Shown here one piece after another: positions 63,245 through 64,000 of a stretch of DNA of 64,000 nt. The stretch's first letter is position 1, and the number at the start of each line of letters is the position of its first letter. Both the position numbers and the translations under genes were made by a program. Below the pieces are notes generated by a model. That model saw only the letters and a list, made by a program, of their open reading frames with translations. It did not search any database and was not told the origin of the DNA. The stretch is taken from positions 88,278 through 152,277 of the forward strand of contig CAZWSL010000003.1 in the NCBI GenBank assembly GCA_964636495.1. Reading direction: 5' to 3'. The DNA is from Desulfobacula sp964636495. Lineage in GTDB: Bacteria > Desulfobacterota > Desulfobacteria > Desulfobacterales > Desulfobacteraceae.

Positions 63245-63408
63245 ATAATAAATCATATTCAAGCATAGCTTTAAATGCAATGCATCGTGCGTCAAAAGCT
63301 GCAATTGAAAAAGCAGCAGAGTTGGATTTGAAAATTCCTATATGGAAAAAAGGAGAAATAATTTTTGTAAGAGCTAAAGAAAAACTTCAAAAATTAAGTT
63401 ATTCCTGA
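63241..63408 (+). CDS. Small partner protein of the zeta-toxin-like gene
   Basis: 55 residues, MNNKSYSSIALNAMHRASKA at the start and LKIPIWKKGEIIFVRAKEKL near the end. ATG overlaps the stop of the broken toxin gene (ATGA), so it was coupled to it. The type of short basic partner seen after zeta-like toxins; antitoxin function is a guess. It appears intact although its partner is broken. Confidence 0.6.
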   Translation: MNNKSYSSIALNAMHRASKAAIEKAAELDLKIPIWKKGEIIFVRAKEKLQKLSYS

Positions 63409-63570
63409 CTATTAGGCGAAATATTCCGTCCTTTTTAAAAACCACTGGGTGAATCAGGGGTATTTTCAATATAATTAAATAACTCAATCCAATTCTTGCA
63501 GCAGAATTCTTTTGGTATGGAGCTGATTGACGTATCTATTTCAACTCCTTGGAGATGGTTGATGTTAATG

Positions 63571-63762
63571 TGTAAATCAGCATCCAATTTTGACCCCTGT
63601 CAGCATGATATTGGCCCAGTGAGAATTTATCCGAACAACAAACCTTTTTATTAAAAAACCCAGTATTCATAGACATATTAGATTTAAAAAATGATACATC
63701 TTTTTGCCACAAAGAGGCATGGTTCGACGTTGATAGGGGTCAATTTTCAATGCTGATTTACA
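63571..63762. mobile_element. 192-bp mini-element with IS21-type ends (B)
   Basis: Left end TGTAAATCAGCATCCAATTT then TGACCCCT; right end, read inward, TGTAAATCAGCATTGAAAAT then TGACCCCT. Terminal inverted repeats of about 28 bp with few mismatches and a non-coding 130-bp interior. GGTTGATG occurs just outside both ends (63557-63564 and 63764-63771), a possible target duplication slightly offset on the left. Same total length as element A but a different interior. Confidence 0.6.
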
Positions 63763-63929
63763 AGGTTGATGGAACACGAGATATCATTGAAGATAGAGTA
63801 GGGTGAGGCTTCTTTTGAATTACATAAACCTTTACAGAGAGTTGAGTGATTTTTTCCACTCAAGGTATGACAAAAGTCTGACAACGACTTTTTGGAGCCT
63901 TTATTCATAAGGGTTTCGAAAGAAAGCTT

Positions 63930-63942
63930 CGGGTTCAACTCC
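63930..63942 (+). repeat. Distal attachment-like repeat, right piece
   Basis: CGGGTTCAACTCC, identical to ssrA 52514-52526 (the T-arm). Together with 62520-62533 it rebuilds 23 bases of ssrA with CGGG shared. Confidence 0.45.
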
Positions 63943-63943
63943 T

Positions 63944-64000
63944 GTTAAAGTGGACCCCATTGTCAAGACAGTTTTTCATTAAACCTAAGCGTCATTTTTT
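63944..64000. mobile_element. Possible insertion-sequence end at window edge
   Basis: AGTGGACCCCATTGTCAAGA, with the following CAG, resembles the inverted-repeat ends of IS3-type elements. The body would lie beyond the window. 63409-63570 and 63763-63929 show no gene I can support. Confidence 0.3.

Noticed and set aside
63747..63938. 63-codon minus frame at the window end
   Set aside because: It begins in the attachment-like repeat and ends inside mini-element B; probably chance.
1..64000. CRISPR array, prophage structural genes, replication origin
   Set aside because: No regularly spaced repeats, cas genes, capsid/tail genes or DnaA-box clusters were seen.

Overview
The window reads as chromosomal DNA of a Gram-negative, probably strictly anaerobic bacterium of the Desulfobacterota (Desulfobacteraceae-like). 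This is an inference from gene content: lipid A/Kdo genes, a tungsten-type aldehyde ferredoxin oxidoreductase, MttB-superfamily methyltransferases, an AT-rich core genome and the gene order rho-rpmE-prfA-prmC-rpsB-tsf-pyrH-frr-uppS-cdsA-dxr-rseP. No sequence search was possible, so all names rest on motifs, lengths and context.

Region 1 (1-16.5 kb) is an envelope locus. It has lptF (cut by the window edge), lptG, waaA, lpxK, an LpxL-type acyltransferase, an ELM1-family protein, a GT4 glycosyltransferase and a YrbL-like kinase, all tightly packed on +. On - follow an O-antigen ligase-like protein and a PAP2 phosphatase. Next come a three-gene cassette on + (GT2, tandem LABN-domain membrane protein, GT39/83-like transferase) and, on -, kdnA-kdnB-kdsB, which predicts 8-amino-Kdo in the LPS. 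Region 2 (16.5-23.3 kb) holds single genes (rhodanese, UPF0280, LysE exporter, SAM methyltransferase, fumarate-reductase-like flavoprotein, metallophosphoesterase) and gene relics.

Region 3 (23.3-31.1 kb) is a catabolic module. A class III aminotransferase, a glutaredoxin/radical-SAM-like hybrid and a signal-peptide-less arylsulfotransferase-family protein diverge from a TctCBA tripartite transporter and a GntR/FadR-type regulator. Twin 14-bp repeats lie in the divergent control region. Region 4 (31-52.5 kb) is core genome: tRNA-Gln(CTG), larE, ndk, coaE, rho, rpmE, prfA, prmC, rpsB, tsf, pyrH, frr, uppS, cdsA, dxr, rseP, purL, purQ, a LOG-like gene, ptsH, ptsI, smpB and ssrA (tmRNA).

Region 5 (52.54 kb to about 63.9 kb) looks like a genomic island in the 3' end of ssrA. 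A tyrosine-recombinase relic abuts tmRNA. The cargo is visibly GC-richer (37 G/C in the 60 bases 53341-53400). In transcriptional order on - it is: epoxide-hydrolase-like protein, MoaD/ThiS-like protein, tungsten AOR, betaine-type binding protein, MttB-like methyltransferase, an FAD amine-dehydrogenase relic and a second MttB-like methyltransferase. A Crp/Fnr regulator lies upstream. The distal end holds IS21-type terminal repeats, two 192-bp mini-elements and a broken zeta-toxin-like gene. It also holds a second copy of 23 bases of ssrA, split in two by 1400 bp with a 4-base overlap. This island, with its quaternary-amine/aldehyde gene set, is the most interesting object in the window.
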